64,000 nt of DNA from contig JAZSJQ010000060.1 in the NCBI GenBank assembly GCA_045534445.1, forward strand, positions 62,001 to 126,000, read 5' to 3'. A program made the translations under genes and the position numbers. Below the pieces are notes generated by a model. The model was given only the letters and a program-made list of their open reading frames with translations, ran no database searches and had not been told where the DNA came from. Below, piece by piece: positions 24,420 through 32,038 of this stretch. Every line of letters begins with the position of its first letter. Position 1 is the first letter of the stretch. This DNA is from JAISGQ01 sp045534445 (GTDB lineage: Bacteria > Bacillota > Clostridia > Oscillospirales > Acutalibacteraceae).

Positions 24420-25148
24420 ATGGATCAGCACATCAGAACTCAGATGCTTATCGGCAAGGAAGGCATGGAAAAAATCAAGAATGCCCGAATTGCAGTGTTC
24501 GGTCTCGGCGGCGTCGGCTCATGGGCTGTCGAGGCTCTTGCCCGTGCAGGCATCGGTCATCTCACTCTTGTGGATAACGACAGCATCAGCATTACAAATA
24601 TAAACAGACAGCTCCCTGCACTTCATTCCACTGTCGGCAGGCAGAAGACCGATGTTATGCGTGAGCGTGTGCTGGATATCAATCCTCAGTGCCATGTTGA
24701 GTGCCGCGACGAATTTTTCAGCGCACAGACCTGCTCGGGTTGGTTCTTCTCGGGTTATGACTATATCATTGATGCCATTGACACCGTTAAATCCAAGCTT
24801 CTTCTCATTGAGCTTGCCAACGCTGTGGGAACTCCCATAATAAGCTGCATGGGCATGGGCAACCGTCTTGATCCTTCCAAAATCTCCGTTTCTGACATAA
24901 ATAAGACCTCTTATGACGGGCTTGCACGAGTCATGCGCAAGGAGCTCAGAAAGCGCGGTATCTCCTCTCTCAAGTGCGTGTGGTCCTCTGAGGAGGCTGT
25001 TGAAGCTGAATCCTGCGATGAGCCTCTGCCTGAAGGCTGCTCTCGCAGAAGTCTGCCCGGAAGCATTTCCTTTGTCCCCTCTGCCGCAGGACTTATTCTC
25101 GCAGGTGAGGTCATTCGCGATATCAGCATATCTGAATCCCGGGACTAA
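24420..25148 (+). CDS. tcdA: tRNA threonylcarbamoyladenosine dehydratase
   Basis: A 242-residue E1-like (ThiF/MoeB) enzyme that dehydrates t6A to cyclic ct6A at tRNA position 37 using ATP. The nucleotide site is VFGLGGVGSWAVEALARAG, followed by DNDSISITNINRQ and the family-typical CMGMGNRLDPSKI. A late Cys-containing stretch (ESCDEPLPEGCSRR) and the end SFVPSAAGLILAGEVIRD fit TcdA/CsdL. GGGAG lies 8 bp before ATG 24420; the frame upstream has no better start. No csdA or csdE is adjacent. It is followed directly by tRNA-Val. Confidence 0.92.
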   Translation: MDQHIRTQMLIGKEGMEKIKNARIAVFGLGGVGSWAVEALARAGIGHLTLVDNDSISITNINRQLPALHSTVGRQKTDVMRERVLDINPQCHVECRDEFFSAQTCSGWFFSGYDYIIDAIDTVKSKLLLIELANAVGTPIISCMGMGNRLDPSKISVSDINKTSYDGLARVMRKELRKRGISSLKCVWSSEEAVEAESCDEPLPEGCSRRSLPGSISFVPSAAGLILAGEVIRDISISESRD

Positions 25149-25167
25149 AAATATTTTCATTCAGGTA

Positions 25168-25196
25168 TTGACATTTTCATTTTCACATGATATTAT
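25168..25196 (+). promoter_or_regulatory. Predicted promoter of tRNA-Val(GAC)
   Basis: Consensus TTGACA at 25168-25173, a 17-bp spacer and TATTAT at 25191-25196, ending 20 bp before the tRNA. Confidence 0.75.
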
Positions 25197-25216
25197 ATTC
25201 AAGCGTTAAACGCCAC

Positions 25217-25292
25217 GGACACTTAGCTCAGCTGGTAGAGTCCCTGCTTGACGTGCAGGTTGTCAGCGGTTCGATTCCGTTAGTGTCCACCA
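25217..25292 (+). tRNA. tRNA-Val (anticodon GAC)
   Basis: A 76-nt cloverleaf with acceptor stem GGACACT/AGTGTCC, anticodon stem CCTGC/GCAGG around the loop TTGACGT, a GGTTCGATTCC T arm and an encoded CCA end. Anticodon GAC reads GUC and GUU valine codons. Confidence 0.93.
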
Positions 25293-25299
25293 CAACAAG

Positions 25300-25349
25300 C
25301 AAATCCGAACCTTATGCCGGTTGGCGATGGGTTCGGATTTGTTGTTTTT
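25300..25349 (+). terminator. Terminator of the tRNA-Val(GAC) transcript
   Basis: 12-bp stem CAAATCCGAACC / GGTTCGGATTTG (25300-25311 and 25330-25341) with an 18-nt loop, then TTGTTTTT. Confidence 0.8.
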
Positions 25350-25380
25350 ATTGAGTTGGAATAGAGACAAAGGCATAACA

Positions 25381-25416
25381 CAAGCACCGCTGTGGAATTA
25401 ACCTCAGCGGTGCTTG
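25381..25416. repeat. Perfect 12-bp inverted repeat
   Basis: CAAGCACCGCTG / CAGCGGTGCTTG around a 12-nt loop. No good T tract on either strand. It lies where a terminator would sit for the minus-strand gene remnant at 25450-25554. The rest of 25345-25692 shows no intact gene. Confidence 0.6.
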
Positions 25417-25449
25417 ATCATTCAGTACGACAAATTGAAATCTGCTGAA

Positions 25450-25554
25450 CTATTCAGTTATTTCCTTATCACCAAAACACTTGCCTGCAAGGATACCGTC
25501 CATAATCCCTACCAGGCAATAAAACACCAACAGAGTCGTACTGATTAATCCATT
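25450..25554 (-). pseudogene. Possible gene remnant (membrane-protein C terminus)
   Basis: A 34-codon open stretch without a credible start, bounded upstream by TGA at 25555-25557. It reads like the end of a real protein: hydrophobic GLISTTLLVFYCLVG, then MDGILAGKCFGDKEITE and a stop. There is no ribosome site. It is best seen as the decayed 3' end of a small membrane protein, but chance cannot be excluded. Confidence 0.3.
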
Positions 25555-25620
25555 TCAGTTTTCATTTTGCAGTCTGATGATAATAAAGATATAAATTATT
25601 CACCAAAACGTCTGATTATG

Positions 25621-25649
25621 TTGAAATATTGCTGCTTTTGTCATAAAAT
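25621..25649 (+). promoter_or_regulatory. Predicted promoter of the gene at 25693
   Basis: TTGAAA at 25621-25626, a 17-bp spacer and TAAAAT at 25644-25649. Confidence 0.55.
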
Positions 25650-25692
25650 GGAATTGAATATATCGGTAATGGCTTGATAAAGAGGGGTTTCT

Positions 25693-26238
25693 ATGGACAA
25701 AGGCAGGCTTACTCCTGAGGCAAAGCTCATATGCAAATGGATTCTGACCGTATTTCTTGTGTGGATTGCACTGGTATTCATGCCTTCATTTTCAAGCCTT
25801 TTTGCGCTTATTTCTGCGGCATTCATTGTTCCGATAAGAAAATGGCAGAATATTCTTCGCAAATACACGGGCAAGTTTATTAAAGGAAGGATCAGGACAG
25901 CCGTGATTACGACTATGGCGGTTCTCGCAGTATTAACTATACCTGCAGGCAGCTCCTTCGAAAGATCAGATGTGAAAGAAACAGCACTGACCCCCAACCG
26001 CTCTTTACAGAGCAGTTCCGCGATGACCTCCTCATCAACTGAAACAACGATCACTCCTGATGAAGATATAACGAGAGAAGCAGAAGAGTTTTCCAACAAT
26101 ACAATGGTATGGATCCCCACAAAAGGAGGCAAGAAATATCATTCAAGCCAATGGTGCTCCAGCATGGACAGCCCTGAACATGTGACATTGAAAGAAGCAG
26201 AAGACAGAGGATTTACTCCCTGTAAACGCTGTTATTAA
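25693..26238 (+). CDS. Membrane protein with C-terminal His/Cys metal-site motif
   Basis: A 181-residue protein with hydrophobic segments at about 13-30, 32-47 and 70-85, a Ser/Thr-rich linker, and a C-terminal module in the last 45 residues. The module holds H150, C155, C177 and C180 in the order YHSSQWC ... FTPCKRC, the pattern of a small Ada-like zinc-binding domain found at the ends of many Firmicutes proteins. The same module ends the protein at 39608. Three helices plus linker would place it outside the membrane, but topology is uncertain. A single-gene unit with promoter 25621-25649 and terminator 26231-26281. Function unknown. Confidence 0.8.
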   Translation: MDKGRLTPEAKLICKWILTVFLVWIALVFMPSFSSLFALISAAFIVPIRKWQNILRKYTGKFIKGRIRTAVITTMAVLAVLTIPAGSSFERSDVKETALTPNRSLQSSSAMTSSSTETTITPDEDITREAEEFSNNTMVWIPTKGGKKYHSSQWCSSMDSPEHVTLKEAEDRGFTPCKRCY

Positions 26239-26281
26239 AAAGAAGGAAGATGCAAAATGCATCTGCCGTCTTTTTAATAAC
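26231..26281 (+). terminator. Terminator of the gene at 25693
   Basis: Long imperfect stem of about 23 bp (arms starting GTTATTAAAAAGA and ending TCTTTTTAATAAC, with inner GATGC/GCATC around AAAAT); it overlaps the stop codon. Confidence 0.8.
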
Positions 26282-26350
26282 AGCATCTGTATCGCAACAA
26301 ACCACATAACATGTTTATTCCAAAAGGTGCTATAATATCGTCTCAAATCA

Positions 26351-26379
26351 TTGACACACAGCAACACAAGTTATATAAT
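26351..26379 (+). promoter_or_regulatory. Consensus promoter of the HD-GYP sensor gene
   Basis: Exact TTGACA at 26351-26356, a 17-bp spacer and exact TATAAT at 26374-26379. The resulting leader is about 105 nt; I found no recognisable riboswitch in it. Confidence 0.8.
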
Positions 26380-26490
26380 ATACACAAAAGATTTTGTTTG
26401 CAAGTAATTATTATGTTCAGTAATAACTGAAACTGTACTCGATGGGTATTTTACATGAATGTGACATATCACGGAAAAGGAATGATATGA

Positions 26491-29418
26491 ATGCAAAGAT
26501 TTATTAAAGTGTTTTTCGCGGCACTTTTGATATTGCTTGTTTTTGCTGCTGTACCTGTCAGCGCAGCGGAAGCAGACCCTGAATCAGCACCTGAAGAAGG
26601 AGAATACATACAGATCCTTTATGATGATGCGGGGCTTCTTTCAAATGAAGCAAACGTAATTGAATACACGGATAACGGATATATCTGGGTCGGCAGTTAC
26701 GGTGGTCTGGCACGCTATGACAGTCACAGCTTCGTTACCTACGGCGATGACACAAATACGATCATGAACGGTGTCAACGTCCGTACTCTGTACGAAGACA
26801 GCCTCGGCAGAATGTGGATAGGCTCAAACGAAAAAGGCGTATACCTTTATGAGAACGGCGTATTTTCTTATGTGGATACAAGCACAGCCGCACTCTCAGG
26901 CTCAATACGTGCTTTCACCGAGGACGAATACGGTGTTTATGTGTCTTCCACAGGCGGCGTTGCCGTTATCCGTCCTGATATGACTGTAGAAAGGCTCAGC
27001 CTTGATTTTTCATCTGTCGGCACTGTTGTTGATATGCTGACCGACAGCAGCGGCAAAGTCTGGATGATCGATAATGACAATCTTTTTATTGCTGAGCGCG
27101 GTAAATTACTTCACACCTGCAATATGGCGGAGGTTACCGGCAATGAATTGAATTGCCTTGCTGAGCTGAGAAACGGAACGGTAATGATCGGTACCGGCGG
27201 TTCTGAAATTATCGAAATAACAATCAACGGAGAGGATTTTAATTTTAAAACCATAGAGCTTGATGATACTCAGGCAGTCAACTGCATTCTTGAGGACCGC
27301 TTCGGACGTATCTGGATATGCTCGGACTCCGGTCTCGGTTATATCATGAACGGTAAATTCACCACCACTCACGGTATCAAGCTCATTTCTATCGAGCATA
27401 TCGAAGAGGACTATGAGGGCAATCTGTGGCTTGCTTCTTCCCGAGAAGGTGTAATGGAGCTGGTTCGCGGAAAATTCACCAACAAGACCCTCGCCAGCGA
27501 CCTCGCAGGCTCAACCGTCAATGCAACAATGTATTATGACGGATATATTTTTGCAGCTACCGACACCGGACTTGAGGTTTTTGATCCTGTTACTCTAAAA
27601 ACTGTCCGACATGAAATGTCAACTCTCCTCGACGGCATTCGCACCCGAGGCTTGTTTGTTGACAGCAAGGGTTATCTCTGGATAACCACATACAAGGAAT
27701 ACGGCGTTATCCGCTATAAAGACGGTAATTATGTCAGCATTAATTCCAAAAAGGGACTTGCAAGCGACAAGACCCGTGTCACTATGGAGCTTGATAACGG
27801 CGATATTGCAGTATCTTCAGGCGGAGGCGTAAGTATAATCCGAGGCACTTACGTTATCAGAACCTACGGAAAAGATGACGGACTTGAAAACCCTGTCATA
27901 CTGTCTATGTGCCAGGATAAAGATGGCAGAATGTATTTCGGCAGTGACGGCAACGGAATATACGTTGTCGATACCGATGGCAGCATTTCCTCTTATACTA
28001 CTGCAGACGGTCTCGGCTCCGATGTTATACTCAATCTGAAGTACGACGAAGAGCATGATATGGTCTGGATAAGCACAGGCAGCAATCTCGCCGTGTGGAA
28101 CGATGATGGAATTCGCAATCTCAGCGAATTCACCGCAGGCACAGGCAGTATCTTTGATATTGTATTTGCCGGTGATAAGATCTGGATCCTCAGAAATACA
28201 AGTGTTGTAATAGGCACCAGAGAGCTTCTTCTGAACAATGCTCCCTCTTCCGAATACACTGTTCTAGGAAGAAAGGACGGGCTTACGGATATAACTGCAA
28301 ACTCGAGGCATTATCTTGCCGATGACGGCACACTTTATCTTGCTACTTCAAACGGCATATACACTATAAACACTGACAGAATTTACGCAAACGATACTCC
28401 TCCTCAGGCAATAATCAACTCAATAACTGTGGACGGCAAGGTATATGACAACCCCTCCTCCGTTATGCTTGATGCCGGCGCAAAGCGCATGACCATTGAG
28501 TTTTCCGCACTAAACTATTCCACAGGCTCATGTTTCATTGAATATCAGCTTATAGGCTCGGATGATAAGCCTATAATCATAAACGGCGACAAGACAATAA
28601 CCAGAGACTACACTAACCTCCGCGGAGGTACCTATACCTTCCGTGTTTCGGTCACAAACCCTGCAGGAATTACCACCAAAAATGCAATCAACATAAAAAT
28701 AGAGAAAGAAAAGGCATTTTACGAAAGCGTATTCTTTATTATCGGAATCATTCTTTTGGGTGTGGCTTTGGTCGCATGGATCGTGTACGCAGCAGTAAGA
28801 GTAAGAACTGCAGCCATACTTAAGCGGCAAGAGCGTTACCACAGCCTTACTGACAGCGCACTGAGAGTAGCCGCCCGAAGTATAGATGCAAAGGACAGCT
28901 ACACAAACGGGCACTCCTTCCGTGTTGCTGATTATTCAAGAGAGATAGCCCGCAGGCTCGGATGGTCAGATGAAGATACCGAAAATGTCTATTACATGGC
29001 TCTTGTCCACGACATCGGAAAAATCGGTGTACCTGACTCCCTGCTTACAAAGCCTTCTTCACTTACAAAAGATGAATACGACCTTATCAAGAGACATACC
29101 ACAACAGGCGCCAAGATACTGGAGGCCTTCGAAGGCATACCCGATGTAGAGCTTGGCGCAAAATACCACCACGAGCGATATGACGGCAACGGTTACTGCG
29201 AGGGTCTCAAGGGCGAAGAAATACCTCTTGTAGCCCGAATCATCGCTGTTGCTGATGCATATGACGCAATGGCAAGCTCAAGGGTATACCGTCCGCGGCT
29301 CGACCTTGATTCTATCAAAAAGGAGCTTACAAACGGCAAAGGTACGCAGTTTGACCCGAATATTGCAGATATTATGCTCTCGATGCTCGACGAAGGTTTT
29401 GAATCAAGAGAACAGTAA
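26491..29418 (+). CDS. Sensor with beta-propeller, Y_Y_Y domain and HD-GYP phosphodiesterase
   Basis: A 975-residue membrane protein. A signal peptide (1-25, ending VSAAEA) leads into an extracellular two-component-type propeller of repeated GYIWVGSYGGLARY and RMWIGSNEKGVYLY units (about 35-640) and a Y_Y_Y-like domain (about 665-735). One helix (745-770) connects to a cytosolic HD-GYP domain with HDIGKIG (H840, D841), YHHERYDGNGY (893 on) and LVARIIAVADAYDAMASSR. HD-GYP enzymes break down cyclic di-GMP. The GYP proline is cysteine here (GYCEGLKGEEIP). Propellers of this kind sense glycans in gut Bacteroides hybrid regulators; here no kinase or DNA-binding domain is present, so output should be via the second messenger. 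Confidence 0.9.
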   Translation: MQRFIKVFFAALLILLVFAAVPVSAAEADPESAPEEGEYIQILYDDAGLLSNEANVIEYTDNGYIWVGSYGGLARYDSHSFVTYGDDTNTIMNGVNVRTLYEDSLGRMWIGSNEKGVYLYENGVFSYVDTSTAALSGSIRAFTEDEYGVYVSSTGGVAVIRPDMTVERLSLDFSSVGTVVDMLTDSSGKVWMIDNDNLFIAERGKLLHTCNMAEVTGNELNCLAELRNGTVMIGTGGSEIIEITINGEDFNFKTIELDDTQAVNCILEDRFGRIWICSDSGLGYIMNGKFTTTHGIKLISIEHIEEDYEGNLWLASSREGVMELVRGKFTNKTLASDLAGSTVNATMYYDGYIFAATDTGLEVFDPVTLKTVRHEMSTLLDGIRTRGLFVDSKGYLWITTYKEYGVIRYKDGNYVSINSKKGLASDKTRVTMELDNGDIAVSSGGGVSIIRGTYVIRTYGKDDGLENPVILSMCQDKDGRMYFGSDGNGIYVVDTDGSISSYTTADGLGSDVILNLKYDEEHDMVWISTGSNLAVWNDDGIRNLSEFTAGTGSIFDIVFAGDKIWILRNTSVVIGTRELLLNNAPSSEYTVLGRKDGLTDITANSRHYLADDGTLYLATSNGIYTINTDRIYANDTPPQAIINSITVDGKVYDNPSSVMLDAGAKRMTIEFSALNYSTGSCFIEYQLIGSDDKPIIINGDKTITRDYTNLRGGTYTFRVSVTNPAGITTKNAINIKIEKEKAFYESVFFIIGIILLGVALVAWIVYAAVRVRTAAILKRQERYHSLTDSALRVAARSIDAKDSYTNGHSFRVADYSREIARRLGWSDEDTENVYYMALVHDIGKIGVPDSLLTKPSSLTKDEYDLIKRHTTTGAKILEAFEGIPDVELGAKYHHERYDGNGYCEGLKGEEIPLVARIIAVADAYDAMASSRVYRPRLDLDSIKKELTNGKGTQFDPNIADIMLSMLDEGFESREQ

Positions 29419-29450
29419 AAAAACCGGCTTCCTTCGGAAGCCGGTTTTTT
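29418..29450. terminator. Bidirectional terminator after the HD-GYP gene
   Basis: Stem AAAACCGGCTTCC / GGAAGCCGGTTTT with a TTC loop, flanked by A and T runs; shared with the convergent opp operon. Confidence 0.88.
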
Positions 29451-29456
29451 ATCGAA

Positions 29457-29741
29457 TCATTTAAACCAAACAAAGATACAGAAAAGAATGAAAAGCAGAA
29501 TTACGACAGCATATATGCTCCCGATAAGCAGTGACGCTGCGAGTATTCCGCCGGTCATTGCACGCTGCCCTTCTTTTGAAAGCTGCTCAGGCTGTTCCTT
29601 CTTTCCCGAAGATCCTTCTTCATCGGATACGGAGGATGCAGCAGAGGGAGCTCTGTACCAGGGCATTCCTTCGACATTCATGTTGGCAATCGTTCTGCCG
29701 TCATCTTCAAAGGTAGTTTTGTTTTTCTTTTCCTTACTCAT
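29457..29741 (-). CDS. Small C-tail-anchored membrane protein at the end of the opp operon
   Basis: A 94-residue protein with a soluble N terminus that contains DDGRTIANMNVEGMPWY, a charged Ser/Glu/Lys region and one or two C-terminal helices (about 62-92). I recall the DDGRTIAxM motif in other small Ruminococcaceae membrane proteins of unknown function. Its ATG overlaps the OppF stop codon as ATGA and has no clear ribosome site of its own, so translation should depend on OppF. Confidence 0.75.
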   Translation of the reverse strand: MSKEKKNKTTFEDDGRTIANMNVEGMPWYRAPSAASSVSDEEGSSGKKEQPEQLSKEGQRAMTGGILAASLLIGSIYAVVILLFILFCIFVWFK

Positions 29742-30769
29742 TTGTCGTTATAAAGGTGGCAGGCAACAAAGTGTCCGGGTTCAACCTCACGGAATTCAGG
29801 TGTCTTCTGACTGCATATCTCCATGCACTGAGAGCAGCGGGTATGGAACTTACAGCCCTTGGGCGGATTTGCAGGAGAAGGAATACTTCCCTCCAGAATG
29901 ATTCTGTTCATCTTTGCATCGGGGTCAGGCACAGGGATAGCAGAGAAAAGTGCCTTTGTGTAGGGATGCAGAGGATTGTCGAACAGTGTATCTGTATCTG
30001 CATACTCTGCCATTGAACCGAGGTACATAACGCCAACAGTGTCAGAAATGTGCTGAACAACCGAAAGGTCATGGGAAATGAACAGATAGGTAAGTCCGAA
30101 TTCCTTCTGAAGATCCTTGAGAAGGTTGATGATCTGTGCCTGAATGGAAACGTCAAGAGCGGATACAGGCTCGTCACAGAGAATGAAATCGGGATTGAGT
30201 GCAAGAGCACGGGCAATACAGATTCTCTGTCTCTGTCCGCCTGAGAACTCATGAGGATATCTTGCCTTATGATACTCCTGAAGACCGCATGCCTTCATTA
30301 TTCTGCTGATATAAGCATCGTGCTCTTCCTCAGGAACGATCTTATGCTCGCGGACTGCCTCACCGATGATCTCACCGATGGGAAGACGGGGAGAAAGGCT
30401 TGAATAGGGATCCTGAAAAATTATCTGAATCTTCGGACGCATCTCGCGAAGCTCATCACGATTGAGCTTGAAAATGTCCACTCCGTTGAAGTATACATCA
30501 CCGGAGGTCTTTTCGTGCAGACGAAGAATGGTACGTCCGATGGTGGATTTTCCGCAGCCGGATTCACCGACAAGACCCATTGTGGTACCTCTCTTGATAG
30601 AGAAGGAAACATCATCAACAGCCTTGACATTGCCGATAGTGAACTTGAAGAAGGAAGACTTGATGGGGAAATACTTCTTCAGATTCTTGACAACAAGAAT
30701 ATCATCGGAGTTGCTGCCGGCATTATCCACTGCAGTCTCTTCCACTGTAGTTTTGATTTGCTCGCTCAT
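29738..30769 (-). CDS. oppF: Oligopeptide ABC transporter ATPase, OppF/DppF type
   Basis: A 343-residue cytosolic ATPase. Walker A GESGCGKST, signature FSGGQRQR, Walker B FILCDEPVSALD and H-loop ISHDLSVV are intact. The C-terminal oligopeptide-transporter extension carries the Cys-rich KFHTRCSQCMEICSQ region that in DppD/F relatives binds a 4Fe-4S cluster. GGAGGAG, overlapping the OppD stop, decides ATG 30769 over an upstream in-frame start. Fifth gene of oppABCDF. Confidence 0.92.
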   Translation of the reverse strand: MSEQIKTTVEETAVDNAGSNSDDILVVKNLKKYFPIKSSFFKFTIGNVKAVDDVSFSIKRGTTMGLVGESGCGKSTIGRTILRLHEKTSGDVYFNGVDIFKLNRDELREMRPKIQIIFQDPYSSLSPRLPIGEIIGEAVREHKIVPEEEHDAYISRIMKACGLQEYHKARYPHEFSGGQRQRICIARALALNPDFILCDEPVSALDVSIQAQIINLLKDLQKEFGLTYLFISHDLSVVQHISDTVGVMYLGSMAEYADTDTLFDNPLHPYTKALFSAIPVPDPDAKMNRIILEGSIPSPANPPKGCKFHTRCSQCMEICSQKTPEFREVEPGHFVACHLYNDK

Positions 30770-30770
30770 A

Positions 30771-32024
30771 TTACAACTCCTCCACATTTACAGACTGGGG
30801 ATAGCCAACTTCTTCACCGGTTTCCTTGAAACGATAGCAGGCTACATAGTGTGTATCACTGATTTTATAGGTTGGCGGATACTTGCCGCTGCAAGCCTCA
30901 GTACAGTATTCGCATCTGTCACGGAAGTAGCAGTAGTTGGGCATATCGACAGGGTTGGGAACACTGCCGGGGATATTGTAAAGCTCGTCAACCTTCTGAC
31001 CTACAACAGGCTTGGACTTCATAAGACCAATGGTGTAGGGGTGAGACGGATTATGGAATATCTCACGGGCAAGACCCTTTTCAACAATACGGCCTGCATA
31101 CATGACTACAACGTAGTCAGCCATGTCAGCAACAACGCCCAGATCATGGGTGATGAGCATGATGGAGCTGCCGATCTTGTCCTTAAGATTCTTAAGGAGA
31201 TCAAGGATCTGTGCCTGAATGGTAACGTCAAGCGCGGTAGTGGGCTCATCAGCGATGATAAGCTCAGGATTACAGGAAAGAGCCATAGCGATCATTACAC
31301 GCTGACGCATACCGCCGGACAGCTCGTGGGGATACATATTGTAAACACCCTCGCTGTTTGCGATACCGACCATCTTGAGCATATCGATGGAATGCTCCTT
31401 GATGAGTGCCTTGCGCTTGTTCTTTTCTTCCTTGGAAAGCTTCTTCTCATCGGTGGAGTCTTCTCCGAAGAGAACCTCGCCGTGAAGCTGCATGACTTCG
31501 TCAAGCTGCTGACCGATCTTGAAGACCGGATTAAGGCTTGTCATGGGCTCCTGGAATATCATTGCCATTTTGTTTCCGCGGATAGCCTGCATGGCTTCAG
31601 TGGGAGTATTGACAATGTTATAGCCCTTGCCGTCACCTAAATTAAAGCGGATCTGTCCGCCGACAGTCTGACCCTGAGGGCGCTGGAGGAGCTGCATAAG
31701 GGAAAGAGAGGTAACACTCTTTCCGCAGCCTGACTCACCAACGACACCGACAGTGGTCTTCTTGGGAACTTCAAAGCTGATGCCGTCTACAGCCTTTACT
31801 GTACCGATATCAGTAAAGAAATAGGTGCACATATTGTCGAACTCGACAACGTTATTGGGATCCTTCATCTCTACGGTGTAGAGATCGGGATTGCTCTTAG
31901 CACTTTCTCTCTGCTTCTCCAGCTTGCGAGTCAGCTTGCGGTTAAATTTAATAATTCTCTGCGACTCTTTACCGGAGATATAGGAGCTTTTCTTGGAGCC
32001 GGATTTGGACTTGCTCTCACTCAT
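30771..32024 (-). CDS. oppD: Oligopeptide ABC transporter ATPase, OppD/DppD type
   Basis: A 417-residue ATPase, longer than the usual 330 because of a basic N-terminal extension of about 55 residues (SKSKSGSKKSSY...) and an acidic/lysine-rich insertion near residue 190 (EDSTDEKKLSKEEKNKR). Walker A GESGCGKS, signature LSGGMRQR, Walker B LIIADEPTTALD. The C-terminal Cys-rich segment CYFRDRCEYCTEACSGKYPP matches family Fe-S-type extensions. It lies 14 bp after oppC and is followed by oppF across a 1-bp gap. Confidence 0.92.
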   Translation of the reverse strand: MSESKSKSGSKKSSYISGKESQRIIKFNRKLTRKLEKQRESAKSNPDLYTVEMKDPNNVVEFDNMCTYFFTDIGTVKAVDGISFEVPKKTTVGVVGESGCGKSVTSLSLMQLLQRPQGQTVGGQIRFNLGDGKGYNIVNTPTEAMQAIRGNKMAMIFQEPMTSLNPVFKIGQQLDEVMQLHGEVLFGEDSTDEKKLSKEEKNKRKALIKEHSIDMLKMVGIANSEGVYNMYPHELSGGMRQRVMIAMALSCNPELIIADEPTTALDVTIQAQILDLLKNLKDKIGSSIMLITHDLGVVADMADYVVVMYAGRIVEKGLAREIFHNPSHPYTIGLMKSKPVVGQKVDELYNIPGSVPNPVDMPNYCYFRDRCEYCTEACSGKYPPTYKISDTHYVACYRFKETGEEVGYPQSVNVEEL

Positions 32025-32038
32025 TATTAACCGCCTCC

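Noticed and set aside
26386..26490. Possible cyclic di-GMP riboswitch in the leader of the HD-GYP gene
   Set aside because: The leader of about 105 nt is of suitable length, but I could not find the conserved aptamer core or a terminator switch.
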